A stretch of DNA of 52,330 bases. It comes from an uncultured Alphaproteobacteria bacterium (lineage in GTDB: Bacteria > Pseudomonadota > Alphaproteobacteria > Methylaequorales > Methylaequoraceae). The notes beneath the pieces are model-generated. The model worked only from the letters and a program-made list of their open reading frames with translations, had not been told where the DNA came from and did not search any database. The first letter of the stretch is position 1. Every line of letters starts with the position of its first letter. A program made the translations under genes and the position numbers. This document shows positions 1 to 9,388 of this stretch, one piece after another. The stretch covers positions 1-52,330 of the forward strand of contig CACEXK010000008.1 of the NCBI GenBank assembly GCA_902563505.1, given 5' to 3'.

Positions 1-105
1 ATATTTTTTGTAAACAGGGTGCATAACTTTCCTGTTCACTAAAACCTTAATTGTTTTGTCAGACTTATCTGAAACAACAATACCCTTCATTATTCTTTTT
101 GGCAT
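1..105 (-). CDS. rpsQ: 30S ribosomal protein S17 (partial, C-terminus off the window)
   Basis: The first 35 residues of S17 are readable from an ATG at 103-105 to the window edge ([11 protein letters not shown]..., then [12 protein letters not shown]). S17 is a primary 16S rRNA-binding protein of the small subunit. Its ATG overlaps the rpmC stop as TAATG, so the two are translationally coupled. The order rpmC-rpsQ is the usual S10-operon order, which supports the call despite the short length. Confidence 0.93.
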   Translation of the reverse strand, partial: MPKRIMKGIVVSDKSDKTIKVLVNRKVMHPVYKKY

Positions 106-299
106 TATTTCTTTCCTTTCAAGTTCATTGCAGTCTTTATTCTTGCTATTTGTTTTCTCACTTGAGATATGCGGGCCGTTTTCTCTAATTGACCAGAACT
201 CATCTGGAACCTTAAATTAAGAGCTTCTTTACGAAGTATATTCACTTTTTCTTTAAGATCTTTCATTTCAAGTTTTTCTAACTCACCAAATTTTTCCAT
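105..299 (-). CDS. rpmC: 50S ribosomal protein L29
   Basis: This 64-residue helical protein matches L29 in size, with the conserved core [11 protein letters not shown], a QL-x4-ARI segment and the RKQIARIKT helix. L29 binds 23S rRNA near the polypeptide exit tunnel and helps form the docking site for trigger factor and SRP. It lies 2 nt after rplP and shares a base with rpsQ (TAATG), as expected within the S10 operon. Confidence 0.96.
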   Translation of the reverse strand: MEKFGELEKLEMKDLKEKVNILRKEALNLRFQMSSGQLEKTARISQVRKQIARIKTAMNLKGKK

Positions 300-301
300 T
301 A

Positions 302-715
302 TTACGCACCTAATCTTTTAACAAATTTATTTTTATTGGGTAATTTTGCAGCAGCAAGCAAAAAAGCTTCAACAGCAAGGTCCTTTGGAACTCCATCAAT
401 TTCAAAAAGGATTTTCCCTGGTTTAACTTTTGCAGCCCAGAACTCAACAGAACCCTTGCCTTTACCTTGTCTAACTTCGGCTGGCTTTTTTGTAATAGGA
501 ACATCTGGAAAAATTCTTATCCATACCCTACCTGATCTTTTAAGATGTCTTGATATGCATCTTCTTGCTGCTTCAATTTGTCGAGATGTAATTCTAGCTG
601 GTGTAACAGCTTTGAGGCCAAAAGCACCAAAGTTGAGCAAGTTTCCTCCCTTGGAATTACCATGCATTCTACCTTTAAATTGTTTTCTAAACTTTGGCTT
701 TTTTGGTTGTAACAT
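302..715 (-). CDS. rplP: 50S ribosomal protein L16
   Basis: The 137-residue protein has the L16 hallmarks: N-terminal [16 protein letters not shown], the central [13 protein letters not shown] and RVWIRIFPD segments, and the glycine/lysine-rich [10 protein letters not shown] loop that reaches toward the peptidyl-transferase centre. L16 helps organise the A-site region of the 50S subunit. It follows rpsC after 6 nt and precedes rpmC by 2 nt. The 129-residue opposite-strand reading frame here is a shadow. Confidence 0.97.
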   Translation of the reverse strand: MLQPKKPKFRKQFKGRMHGNSKGGNLLNFGAFGLKAVTPARITSRQIEAARRCISRHLKRSGRVWIRIFPDVPITKKPAEVRQGKGKGSVEFWAAKVKPGKILFEIDGVPKDLAVEAFLLAAAKLPNKNKFVKRLGA

Positions 716-721
716 TATTTT

Positions 722-1411
722 TTAATCCTCTAAATTTTTTAATTCATCATTATTTTTTTTGGAATCAGATTCGGTATTTAAATCTTTATCAAATTTTTCA
801 CCTTTGAAAATCCAGACTTTTACACCACAAATTCCATAAGTAGTATTTGCTCTTGAAACCCCATAATCAATTTCTGCTCTCAAAGTGTGTAAAGGCACTC
901 TACCCTCTCTGTACCATTCAGTTCTTGCGATTTCAGCTCCTCCAAGTCTTCCACTACAATTTACTCTGATACCTTTTGCACCGAGTCTCATTGCTGACTG
1001 GACTGCTCTTTTCATTGCCCTTCTAAAAGCGACCCTTCGCTCGAGTTGTTGAGCAATATTATCGGCAACAAGTTGCGAATCCAACTCAGGTTTTTTTATT
1101 TCCACTATATTTATACTTATATCTCCAGAAACTATTTTAGAAATTGATTTCTTTAATTTTTCAATATCTGAGCCTTTCTTCCCAATTATGACACCTGGTC
1201 TTGATGTGTGAACTGTGATCTTTGCTAGCTTTGCAGGTCTTTCAATTACTATTTTTGAAATACCTGCTGATGCCAATTTTTTAAGCAAAAACTTTCTAAG
1301 ATTAATATCCTCCTCGAGTAAGCGAGAATATTCTCTTTCAGAAAACCACATAGATTCCCATGGTTTTATTATTCCAAGCCTAAGACCAATTGGATTAGTT
1401 TTTTGTCCCAT
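722..1411 (-). CDS. rpsC: 30S ribosomal protein S3
   Basis: The 229-residue protein starts [13 protein letters not shown]. It carries a KH RNA-binding domain ([16 protein letters not shown], about residues 70-85) and the C-terminal S3 domain with [21 protein letters not shown]3 sits at the mRNA entry channel and contributes to mRNA unwinding. After the conserved core (ending near VWIFKGE) comes a charged, Asn/Asp/Lys-rich tail of about 25 residues. The start lies inside the last 17 nt of rplV. Confidence 0.97.
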   Translation of the reverse strand: MGQKTNPIGLRLGIIKPWESMWFSEREYSRLLEEDINLRKFLLKKLASAGISKIVIERPAKLAKITVHTSRPGVIIGKKGSDIEKLKKSISKIVSGDISINIVEIKKPELDSQLVADNIAQQLERRVAFRRAMKRAVQSAMRLGAKGIRVNCSGRLGGAEIARTEWYREGRVPLHTLRAEIDYGVSRANTTYGICGVKVWIFKGEKFDKDLNTESDSKKNNDELKNLED

Positions 1412-1868
1412 TATTCTCTTCCTGTTTTACTTCTGTTTTAACTTCTGTTTTAACTTCTTGTTTTACTTTTGATTTTATTTCTTGTTTTTCATTCTTGATG
1501 ATTTTTTTTTCTTCCTGTTCTTCCACTAAAATTCTAACTCTTGAAAAAGGTTTTAGAATCTTTCCAGATCTTCCTCTAGCCCTAGGCCGGAATCTTTTTA
1601 GTACCATAGATTTTCCAACTGTTGCTTCTTTAACAAATAGTCTATCGATATCAAGCTGATGGTTGTTTTCTGCATTTGAAACTGCAGATTTTAATATTTT
1701 TAAAATTTCTTCTGAAATCCTTCTTCTGGAAAAAGATAAAGTATTTATTGCTTTATCAACCTTTAGCCCTCTTATCATTTTTAAAACTAAATTAGCTTTT
1801 TGAGGACTAGTTTTTAGGGATTTTGCCAATGCTTTTGCGACTTGTTTGTTTTTAGTGTCTTCTACCAT
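1395..1868 (-). CDS. rplV: 50S ribosomal protein L22 with a Lys/Glu-rich C-terminal tail
   Basis: The core matches L22: [17 protein letters not shown], the [12 protein letters not shown] segment and the [13 protein letters not shown] beta-hairpin that lines the exit tunnel. I chose the ATG at 1866-1868, with AAGG upstream, over the in-frame TTG six bases earlier. This gives 157 residues. E. coli L22 has 110. The extra ~39 residues are a low-complexity Lys/Glu extension, part of it encoded by 12-nt DNA repeats (KTEV-KTEV). The last 17 nt overlap rpsC. Confidence 0.95.
   Translation of the reverse strand: MVEDTKNKQVAKALAKSLKTSPQKANLVLKMIRGLKVDKAINTLSFSRRRISEEILKILKSAVSNAENNHQLDIDRLFVKEATVGKSMVLKRFRPRARGRSGKILKPFSRVRILVEEQEEKKIIKNEKQEIKSKVKQEVKTEVKTEVKQEENNGTKN
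1421..1464 (-). repeat. 12-nt tandem repeat inside rplV
   Basis: Two perfect copies of the unit acttctgtttta lie at 1429-1440 and 1441-1452. They are flanked by imperfect copies at 1421-1428 and 1453-1464. The unit is a multiple of three, so copy-number change would lengthen or shorten the L22 tail by four residues without breaking frame. On the coding strand it specifies KTEV-type units. Confidence 0.8.
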
Positions 1869-1881
1869 ATCCAATCAAACC

Positions 1882-2154
1882 TTAAGATGTTTTTTTATCC
1901 GCATTATGACCTTTATAGGTACGGGTTGGTGAAAATTCTCCAAACTTATGACCAACCATATTTTCATTTACCGTAACCGGAATGTGTTTCTTACCATTGT
2001 GAACACCAAAAGTAAGTCCTACAAACTCTGGAAGAATTGTTGACCTTCTTGACCAAGTTTTTATCACATCATTTCTTCCTGAATTCTTGACTGCTTGAGC
2101 CTTTTTTATTAAGTACATATCTACAAATGGTCCTTTCCATACTGATCTAGACAT
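1882..2154 (-). CDS. rpsS: 30S ribosomal protein S19
   Basis: The 90-residue protein starts [12 protein letters not shown] and has the S19 signature across its middle: [28 protein letters not shown], then [21 protein letters not shown]19 sits in the small-subunit head and contacts the A-site finger (intersubunit bridge) and S13. It is placed 9 nt after rplB and before rplV, the standard S10-operon position. Confidence 0.97.
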   Translation of the reverse strand: MSRSVWKGPFVDMYLIKKAQAVKNSGRNDVIKTWSRRSTILPEFVGLTFGVHNGKKHIPVTVNENMVGHKFGEFSPTRTYKGHNADKKTS

Positions 2155-2163
2155 ACAACACCT

Positions 2164-2988
2164 TTATTTCTTTCTTCTCTTTAGAATAAACCTATCGGTT
2201 CTTTTGTTGTTTCTTGTTTTTTTACCTTTAGCTGAAATACCTTTTCTGGAGACTGGGTTTCTTCCTCCTGAGGTTCTTCCTTCTCCTCCACCATGAGGAT
2301 GGTCAACTGGATTCATCGCAACACCTCTTACAACAGGTTTAATTCCAAGCCATCTTTTTCTTCCAGCCTTTGCTAATTTTATATTTTTCTTATCGGGGTT
2401 AGAAACCATCCCAATTGTTGCTTTTGAATTTACCCTAATCATTCTTATTTCTCCTGACGAAAGTCTAACTTGCGCATATTCTGAGTCTTTACCAATTAGA
2501 GTTCCATATGTACCGGCTGAACGACATAATTGCGCTCCCTTGCCAGGCTTAATTTCTATATTGTGGATAATCGTATCAGTTGGAATATTTTTTAATAACA
2601 TACAGTTACCCGGTTTTATTTCTGCTGAGTCTGATGAAACAATTGAATCCCCTATTTTTAATTTTTGAGGAGCTATTATGTATGAATATTCATCATCGTT
2701 ATATTTAATCAAAGCAATATGAGCCGATCTATTAGGATCATATTCAATTCTTTCAACATTTGCTGGTTTATCTAATTGATTTCTTTTAAAGTCAATAATT
2801 CTGTATTTTCTCTTATGACCTCCACCTTTTCTTCTTGCTGTAAGATGTCCATAATTATTTCTACCACCAGTTTTTGTAAGCCCTCGTGTTAATTTCTTTA
2901 GTGGTTTACCTTTGTGAAGCTCCGTTTTATCGATAAGCACTAGGCCTCTTTGCGAGGAGGTGATTGGTTTAAATTGTTTTAAGCCCAT
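2164..2988 (-). CDS. rplB: 50S ribosomal protein L2
   Basis: The 274-residue protein is full length for L2. It has the N-terminal [23 protein letters not shown] segment and the C-terminal [16 protein letters not shown] motif with the conserved histidine near the peptidyl-transferase centre. L2 is a primary 23S rRNA-binding protein needed for subunit association and peptidyl transfer. One base separates the rplW stop from this ATG. Confidence 0.98.
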   Translation of the reverse strand: MGLKQFKPITSSQRGLVLIDKTELHKGKPLKKLTRGLTKTGGRNNYGHLTARRKGGGHKRKYRIIDFKRNQLDKPANVERIEYDPNRSAHIALIKYNDDEYSYIIAPQKLKIGDSIVSSDSAEIKPGNCMLLKNIPTDTIIHNIEIKPGKGAQLCRSAGTYGTLIGKDSEYAQVRLSSGEIRMIRVNSKATIGMVSNPDKKNIKLAKAGRKRWLGIKPVVRGVAMNPVDHPHGGGEGRTSGGRNPVSRKGISAKGKKTRNNKRTDRFILKRRKK

Positions 2989-2989
2989 T

Positions 2990-3295
2990 TTATTTTACCT
3001 CCACACTGGTATCTATTGTTTGACCATCTGCAATTTTTACAAAGGCCTTTTTGGTATTAGGTCTAACACCTATTTTGCCTTTAAATCTTTTGCGCTTACC
3101 TTTTTGATTTAAAGTATTTACAGACTTAACCTCAACTTTAAAAAGTTTTTCAATTGCTTGTTTAATTTCTGATTTATTAGATTTTGGAGAAACTTTAAAT
3201 ACATAATAGTTAAATTGAGAGATGAATGTCGCTTTCTCTGAAACAAGAGGCGATCTCAAAACTTCGAAAGTTTTTTCATTAGAAATAGTGATCAT
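2990..3295 (-). CDS. rplW: 50S ribosomal protein L23
   Basis: This 101-residue protein shows the L23 pattern: [11 protein letters not shown] near the N-terminus, then [34 protein letters not shown] and the [11 protein letters not shown] loop. L23 surrounds the exit tunnel and is the main docking point for trigger factor. The start overlaps the rplD stop as ATGA, implying coupled translation. Confidence 0.97.
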   Translation of the reverse strand: MITISNEKTFEVLRSPLVSEKATFISQFNYYVFKVSPKSNKSEIKQAIEKLFKVEVKSVNTLNQKGKRKRFKGKIGVRPNTKKAFVKIADGQTIDTSVEVK

Positions 3296-3915
3296 TGTTT
3301 ATACCTCTCCTCAAGACCTTTCAATGCATCTTCAGATAGAACAAGGTAATCTCTTTTTATAATATCATAAACATTTATACCCATTAGGGGTAGAAGATCT
3401 ATGTCAGGAACATTCCTTGCGGCAAATTTAAAATTTTTTTCAATCTCATTACCGTCAATGAATAAAGCTGAGTTAATTTTTAGGTTTGATAATTTATTCC
3501 TTAGTAAAGATGTTTTTGGTTTACTAATTTTAAAATCATTAAGAATTTTTAATTTGCCTTCCTTAAATTTTACAGAAAGTGCCATTTTTAGTGCTAAAAC
3601 TCTAATCTTTTTTGGTAATTTGTGGGAATGGGATCTGACCAATGGACCAAATATAACCGACCCTCCTCTCATTTGAGGAGACCTTCTACTCCCCTGTCTA
3701 GCACTACCTGTTCCTTTTTGTTTAAATGGTTTCCTGGTAGAACCTGAAATTTCAGAAATACCTTTTGTTTTGTGATTTCCTGATCTTTTTTTTGCAAGTT
3801 GGTATCGTATCATTCTATATATAATTTCATCTTTTGATTCCAATCCAAAGATAGATTTATCGAGACTAATTTCTCTAATTTTTTTGTCATCAAAATCTTT
3901 AATTTCTTGCTTCAT
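3292..3915 (-). CDS. rplD: 50S ribosomal protein L4
   Basis: The 207-residue protein has the L4 extended-loop signature KQKGTGSARQGSRRSPQMRGGSVIFGP near residues 65-90, which reaches into the exit tunnel. It then has the SHKLPKKIRVLALKMALS helix. L4 is a primary assembly protein of the 50S subunit, and in E. coli L4 also represses the S10 operon. No leader upstream of rpsJ resembling the E. coli one is apparent here, because the operon is joined to tuf. Confidence 0.96.
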   Translation of the reverse strand: MKQEIKDFDDKKIREISLDKSIFGLESKDEIIYRMIRYQLAKKRSGNHKTKGISEISGSTRKPFKQKGTGSARQGSRRSPQMRGGSVIFGPLVRSHSHKLPKKIRVLALKMALSVKFKEGKLKILNDFKISKPKTSLLRNKLSNLKINSALFIDGNEIEKNFKFAARNVPDIDLLPLMGINVYDIIKRDYLVLSEDALKGLEERYKQ

Positions 3916-3917
3916 TT

Positions 3918-4772
3918 TTATTTCTTTTCATCTTCGTTTGAGGATTCATTTTTTTTTTCCGTATTATTATTGTCTTCATTTTTAACAGGGGTGGGCTGTG
4001 CCTCTTTTTTTATTTCAGTCTTTGGTTCATTAGATTTGGTATTAATAACCTTATTTTCATCAGCTAAATTCTTTGTCTGAGTGTTTTGTGAAGAGTCATC
4101 ATCAGATTTCAAAGTTTTTTCTGCTAGATTATGTGATTTTGGTAGCTCTTTTTTTATTGAATCAACAATATTTATTATAGAACCCTTATGACCTGGAACA
4201 GCTCCTTTCACCAAGATTAAATTTTTTTCTTTATCTATTTTTAAGATTCTGAGATTTTGAATAGTTACATTATTATTACCAAGGTGACCAGCCATTTTTT
4301 TTCCTTTAAAAACCTTACCTGGATCTTGGCATTGACCAGTTGAACCATGAGATCTATGAGAAATTGAAACTCCATGAGTTGCTCTATTCCCACCAAAATT
4401 ATGCCTTTTCATTCCACCTGCAAACCCCTTTCCAATAGATCTTGAAGAAACATCGACATATTGACCAACGGTAAAAATTTCTACATTTATTTCATCACCA
4501 ATTTTGTAACCATCGGTATTTTCAACTCTAAACTCTTTAGAGTTTTTAAATCCTCTAAGATTATTCTTTTTCAAAAAACCCTTAGAGACCTTTTTTTCTT
4601 TTTTTGATTGTCCAAAGGAAACTCTGAGTGCATTGTAACCATTTTTCTGGTCAGTTCTAATATCAATGATTTGACATTTATCTGCTCTAAGTAAGGTTGC
4701 AGGCTGATTAACACCAAGCGAGTCATAGAATCTACTCATTCCTAATTTTTCTGCAATTAAACCAACTCTCAT
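3918..4772 (-). CDS. rplC: 50S ribosomal protein L3 with a long acidic C-terminal tail
   Basis: The first ~208 residues form a normal L3: N-terminal GLIAEKLGMSRFYD, the GFAGGMKRHNFGG..THG segment, and GSTGQCQDPGKVFKGKKMAGH with the glutamine region that is methylated in other bacteria. L3 binds 23S rRNA near the peptidyl-transferase centre. Roughly 76 further residues rich in Lys, Glu, Asn, Asp and Ser follow, bringing the protein to 284 residues against about 210 in the family. The tail looks disordered. Confidence 0.96.
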   Translation of the reverse strand: MRVGLIAEKLGMSRFYDSLGVNQPATLLRADKCQIIDIRTDQKNGYNALRVSFGQSKKEKKVSKGFLKKNNLRGFKNSKEFRVENTDGYKIGDEINVEIFTVGQYVDVSSRSIGKGFAGGMKRHNFGGNRATHGVSISHRSHGSTGQCQDPGKVFKGKKMAGHLGNNNVTIQNLRILKIDKEKNLILVKGAVPGHKGSIINIVDSIKKELPKSHNLAEKTLKSDDDSSQNTQTKNLADENKVINTKSNEPKTEIKKEAQPTPVKNEDNNNTEKKNESSNEDEKK

Positions 4773-4779
4773 AAAAAAC

Positions 4780-5088
4780 CTATAATTTAATTTCGATATC
4801 TACCCCTGAAGCTAGCTCGAGCTTTTGAAGCGCATCGACTGTTTGTGGGGTCCATTCAGTGATATCCATCATTCTCTTATGTGTTCTAAGTTCAAGTTGA
4901 TCTCTCGCTTTTTTATCAACATGAGGTGATTTGAGAACAGTAAACTTCTCAATTATTGTTGGAAGAGGAATTGGTCCTTTGACATTAGCTCCTGTCCTTT
5001 TTGCAGTGCTTACAATTTCCATTGTAGTTTGATCTAACACTCTATGGTCGAAAGCTTTTAACCTAATTCTGATGTTTTGGTTAGCCAT
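4780..5088 (-). CDS. rpsJ: 30S ribosomal protein S10
   Basis: The 102-residue S10 has [15 protein letters not shown] at the N-terminus, then [37 protein letters not shown], the signature loop region. S10 sits in the 30S head. It also acts as NusE, joining NusB and NusG in antitermination complexes (nusB and nusG are also in this window). It lies 23 nt after tuf with no visible terminator between, so the str and S10 operons probably form one transcript. Confidence 0.97.
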   Translation of the reverse strand: MANQNIRIRLKAFDHRVLDQTTMEIVSTAKRTGANVKGPIPLPTIIEKFTVLKSPHVDKKARDQLELRTHKRMMDITEWTPQTVDALQKLELASGVDIEIKL

Positions 5089-5111
5089 TTTATTTTCCTC
5101 AAATTTAAAAA

Positions 5112-6302
5112 CTATTCAACAATCTCTGCTACAACACCGGCTCCAACAGTTCTTCCACCTTCACGAATAGCAAACTTAAGACCTTTATCCATTGCTATTG
5201 GAGTCAGCAGTTCAACTGTTACAGAAACATTATCACCTGGCATAACCATCTCTGTTCCAGATGGTAGTTCTATTGTTCCAGTAACATCAGTTGTTCTAAA
5301 ATAAAATTGTGGTCTATAGTTTTTGAAGAAAGGGGTGTGCCTACCACCTTCATCTTTGTTGAGAACATAAGCCTCGGCTTTAAATTTTTTATGAGGTTTA
5401 ATTGATCCAGGCTTGGCTAAAACTTGTCCTCTTTCAACTTCTTCTCTTTTTGTACCTCTGAGTAAAACACCAACATTATCTCCAGCCTCACCTCTATCAA
5501 GAAGTTTTCTGAACATCTCAACGCCAGTACAAACGGTTTTTTGAGTATCTTTGATACCAGTAATTTCTATTTCATCATTTACATTAATAACTCCGCGCTC
5601 CACTCTTCCTGTGACAACAGTACCTCTCCCAGAGATAGAAAAAACATCCTCTATTGGCATAAGAAAATCTTGATCAAGTGGTCGCTGCGGTTGTGGGATA
5701 AATTCATCAACTTTTGCCATTAACTCTAAAATTGCTTTTTTACCAGTTTCTTCATTAGTATTTTCAATTGCAGCAAGAGCTGACCCTTTGACTATTGGGA
5801 TATTGTCACCATCAAATTCGTATTTTGTCAACAATTCTCTGACTTCCATTTCAACCAAGTCCAAAAGCTCGGGATCATCAACCTGATCAACTTTATTCAT
5901 AAAAACAACAATCGAAGGGACACCTACTTGCCTCGCAAGAAGAATATGTTCTTTAGTTTGAGGCATAGGTCCATCTGCTGCAGAAACAACTAATATAGCA
6001 CCATCCATTTGGGCCGCACCTGTAATCATATTTTTGACATAATCAGCATGACCTGGACAATCTACATGCGCATAGTGTCTCTTTTCAGTCTGGTATTCAA
6101 CATGTGCAGTCGAAATAGTTATACCTCTCTCTTTTTCTTCTGGAGCTTTGTCTATTTGTGCATAATCCATTGCAGTTGCTCCACCTGTTTCTGCCAAAAC
6201 TTTTGTTATTGCTGCGGTTAGTGTTGTCTTTCCGTGATCAACATGACCTATTGTACCAATATTACAATGAGGTTTGCTTCTATCAAATTTTTCTTTTGCC
6301 AT
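5112..6302 (-). CDS. tuf: Translation elongation factor Tu
   Basis: The 396-residue GTPase delivers aminoacyl-tRNA to the ribosome. The G motifs are intact: GHVDHGKTT (G1), DCPGHADY (G3) and NKVDQVDD (G4). The beta-barrel domains II and III follow, ending [11 protein letters not shown]. It lies 25 nt after fusA and 23 nt before rpsJ. Only this copy is visible in the window. Confidence 0.99.
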   Translation of the reverse strand: MAKEKFDRSKPHCNIGTIGHVDHGKTTLTAAITKVLAETGGATAMDYAQIDKAPEEKERGITISTAHVEYQTEKRHYAHVDCPGHADYVKNMITGAAQMDGAILVVSAADGPMPQTKEHILLARQVGVPSIVVFMNKVDQVDDPELLDLVEMEVRELLTKYEFDGDNIPIVKGSALAAIENTNEETGKKAILELMAKVDEFIPQPQRPLDQDFLMPIEDVFSISGRGTVVTGRVERGVINVNDEIEITGIKDTQKTVCTGVEMFRKLLDRGEAGDNVGVLLRGTKREEVERGQVLAKPGSIKPHKKFKAEAYVLNKDEGGRHTPFFKNYRPQFYFRTTDVTGTIELPSGTEMVMPGDNVSVTVELLTPIAMDKGLKFAIREGGRTVGAGVVAEIVE

Positions 6303-6327
6303 ATTTTTCTCCTTACTTTAATTAAAA

Positions 6328-8409
6328 TTAACCAGAAACTTTTTCCTTAACTTCTTCTGCAACATTGTGAGGAACTTGCTCATAATGATCAAAAGTCATT
6401 GTATAACTTGCTCTACCCTGGCTCATAGAACGTAAATTATTAACATATCCAAACATATTTGCTAGCGGAACCATTCCGTTTACTACATGATTAACTCCCC
6501 TTTGCTCCATGCCTGAAACCTGTCCTCTTCTTGAGTTTAAATCTCCAATTATATCTCCCATATATTCTTCTGGTGTTACAACCTCAACCCTCATCATTGG
6601 CTCTAAAAGGACTGCACTTGCTTTCTCCATAGCTTCTCTAAATGCTGCCCTTGATGCTATTTCAAAAGCCATTACACTTGAATCCACATCATGGAATGCA
6701 CCATCTACCAGTGTACATTTAAAATCAATAACTGGAAAACCTGCTAGGAAACCTGTCTCAGTTGAAGATTTTATTCCCTTTTCAACTCCAGGAATGTATT
6801 CTTTTGGAACTCTGCCCCCAACAATTTTACTTTCAAAAATAACTCCACCTCCCTTTTCAAGGGGTTCAAATTCCATAACAACCTTAGCAAACTGACCAGC
6901 ACCACCTGATTGTTTCTTATGGGTATAATCTATTGAAGCATTTTTCGTTATTGTTTCTCTATAAGCAACTTGAGGTGCTCCAACTGTTGCGTCAACCTTA
7001 AATTCTCTTAACATACGATCAACCAAGATCTCAAGGTGTAGCTCGCCCATTCCCTTCATCACTGTTTGACCTGATTCATGATCAATACTAACTTTGAAAG
7101 ATGGATCCTCAGCTGCAAGGCGTTGCAAAGCAATTCCCATTTTTTCTTGATCAGCCTTAGTTTTTGGTTCAACGGCAACCTCAATTACTGGATCAGGAAA
7201 TTCCATTCTCTCAAGAATTACTGCATTATCAGGATCACAAAGGGTATCTCCAGTTGTTGTGTCTTTTAAACCAGCTACAGCAATAATATCACCAGCGAAT
7301 GCGGTTTTAATATCTTCTCTAGAATTGGAGTGCATTTGCAACATTCTACCAAATCTCTCTCTTTTATCTTTTACAGAATTTAAAACTGAACTGCCTGCTT
7401 CTATCTTACCTGAATATACCCTCAAAAAAGTTAGAGACCCTACAAATGGATCATTCATAATTTTAAAAGCTAAAGCAGAGAACGGTTCATCATCGGAACT
7501 TTTTCTAACAACAGATTCATCAGGATTGTTATATTTTATCCCCTTGATTGCATCGACCTCGGTTGGCGAAGGCAAGTAATCAATCACAGCATCAAGCATT
7601 GGTTGAACACCTTTATTTTTAAATGCACTTCCACATAATACGGGTACAAATTTACTGGAGATTGTTCCTTTTCTTATTAATTTTTTTATCTCTTCCTCTG
7701 ATGGCATAGTTCCATCAAGATATTTTTCCATAATAGAATCGTCTAATTCTACAACAGCTTCAATCATTTTCTCTCTGTACTTTTCGGAATCAAGTTTTAA
7801 ATCTTCAGGTATATCTTGGTATGTAAATTTTGCTCCCAATGTCTCTTCTTCCCATACAATTGCTTGCATTTTAATTAGATCTACCACTCCTTTAAAATTA
7901 GATTCAGATCCAAGCGGAAGTTGAAGCACTAAAGGGTTAGCTCCCAATCTATCCACAATCATATCAACGCACCTGTAAAAGTCAGCACCAATTCTGTCCA
8001 TCTTATTAACAAAACACATTCTTGGTACTCCATATTTATCAGCTTGCCTCCAGACAGTTTCAGACTGTGGTTCTACTCCAGCCACTGAGTCAAAAACACA
8101 AACACTTCCGTCGAGCACTCTAAGAGATCTTTCAACTTCGATTGTAAAATCAACATGACCAGGAGTATCTATTATATTTATTCTTTTATTGTTCCAGAAA
8201 CAAGTTGTGGCTGCTGAAGTGATTGTAATACCTCTTTCTTGCTCTTGTTCCATCCAATCCATTGTAGCTGCACCATCATGCACCTCTCCAATTTTATGTG
8301 AAACTCCTGTATAATACAGAATTCTCTCAGTTGTTGTAGTTTTTCCAGCATCAATATGAGCCATTATGCCAATATTTCTGTAGTCTTTTAATTCAGTAGA
8401 TCTAGCCAT
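6328..8409 (-). CDS. fusA: Translation elongation factor G
   Basis: The protein of about 693 residues is the translocation GTPase. It has [13 protein letters not shown] (P-loop), DTPGHVDF (G3), NKMDRIGAD (G4) and the domain III-V sequence ending in a [15 protein letters not shown] region. I chose the ATG at 8407-8409 over the upstream in-frame GTG because AGGTGG, embedded in the last codons of rpsG, sits 9 nt before it. That start leaves 5 nt after the rpsG stop. Confidence 0.98.
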   Translation of the reverse strand: MARSTELKDYRNIGIMAHIDAGKTTTTERILYYTGVSHKIGEVHDGAATMDWMEQEQERGITITSAATTCFWNNKRINIIDTPGHVDFTIEVERSLRVLDGSVCVFDSVAGVEPQSETVWRQADKYGVPRMCFVNKMDRIGADFYRCVDMIVDRLGANPLVLQLPLGSESNFKGVVDLIKMQAIVWEEETLGAKFTYQDIPEDLKLDSEKYREKMIEAVVELDDSIMEKYLDGTMPSEEEIKKLIRKGTISSKFVPVLCGSAFKNKGVQPMLDAVIDYLPSPTEVDAIKGIKYNNPDESVVRKSSDDEPFSALAFKIMNDPFVGSLTFLRVYSGKIEAGSSVLNSVKDKRERFGRMLQMHSNSREDIKTAFAGDIIAVAGLKDTTTGDTLCDPDNAVILERMEFPDPVIEVAVEPKTKADQEKMGIALQRLAAEDPSFKVSIDHESGQTVMKGMGELHLEILVDRMLREFKVDATVGAPQVAYRETITKNASIDYTHKKQSGGAGQFAKVVMEFEPLEKGGGVIFESKIVGGRVPKEYIPGVEKGIKSSTETGFLAGFPVIDFKCTLVDGAFHDVDSSVMAFEIASRAAFREAMEKASAVLLEPMMRVEVVTPEEYMGDIIGDLNSRRGQVSGMEQRGVNHVVNGMVPLANMFGYVNNLRSMSQGRASYTMTFDHYEQVPHNVAEEVKEKVSG

Positions 8410-8414
8410 ACTAA

Positions 8415-8891
<477 letters not shown>

Positions 8892-9263
8892 TTATTTTGG
8901 CCTTTTTGCTCCGTATTTTGATCTTCTTTGTTTTCTGTTTTTAACACCTTCGGTATCTAAAATTCCTCTCAATACATGATACCTAACTCCCGGCAAATCT
9001 TTTACTCTTCCCCCTCTGATCAAAACAACTGAATGCTCCTGCAGATTGTGCCCTTCGCCAGGAATATAACTTGTAACCTCAAAACCATTAGTTAATTTTA
9101 CTCTTGCAACTTTTCTTAGAGCTGAATTTGGTTTCTTAGGAGTAGTAGTATAGACCCGGGTACATACCCCTCTCTTTTGAGGAGAACTTTCTAGAGCAGG
9201 AACCTTATTTCTCTTTGTTTGCTTAGATCTAGGCGATCTAATTAGTTGGTTTATAGTTGGCAT
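8892..9263 (-). CDS. rpsL: 30S ribosomal protein S12
   Basis: The 123-residue S12 starts [12 protein letters not shown]. It has [21 protein letters not shown] and [29 protein letters not shown]. The lysines at which streptomycin-resistance changes occur in other bacteria (the PKKPN and GRVKD lysines) are wild type. S12 monitors codon-anticodon pairing in the decoding centre. It is the first gene after a strong predicted promoter at 9333-9360. Confidence 0.98.
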   Translation of the reverse strand: MPTINQLIRSPRSKQTKRNKVPALESSPQKRGVCTRVYTTTPKKPNSALRKVARVKLTNGFEVTSYIPGEGHNLQEHSVVLIRGGRVKDLPGVRYHVLRGILDTEGVKNRKQRRSKYGAKRPK

Positions 9264-9332
9264 TTATATCCTCTATTTAAATTAAAAAAGTGAAATTGTG
9301 TTTGGCTTTAAACCACTACCAATTTGTGTTGC

Positions 9333-9360
9333 ATAGTAATATATCTTTATTAGGTGTCAA
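9333..9360 (-). promoter_or_regulatory. Sigma-70-type promoter for the rpsL-rpsG-fusA-tuf-S10 block
   Basis: On the minus strand a perfect -35 TTGACA (9355-9360) is followed after 16 nt by TACTAT (9333-9338). The start codon of rpsL lies about 70 nt downstream. It occupies the only substantial gap (125 nt) in the first 18.6 kb, which fits a separate promoter for the str/S10 genes in addition to read-through from rpoC. Prediction from sequence only. Confidence 0.65.
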
Positions 9361-9388
9361 CCTACTGTGAAAAAAAATATTTCTAGGT

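Noticed and set aside
336-725. 129-residue plus-strand open frame opposite rplP
   Set aside because: It is fully antisense to a clear L16 gene, has no ribosome site of note and resembles no protein. The same holds for the many plus-strand frames opposite rpoB, rpoC, fusA, tuf and recJ.
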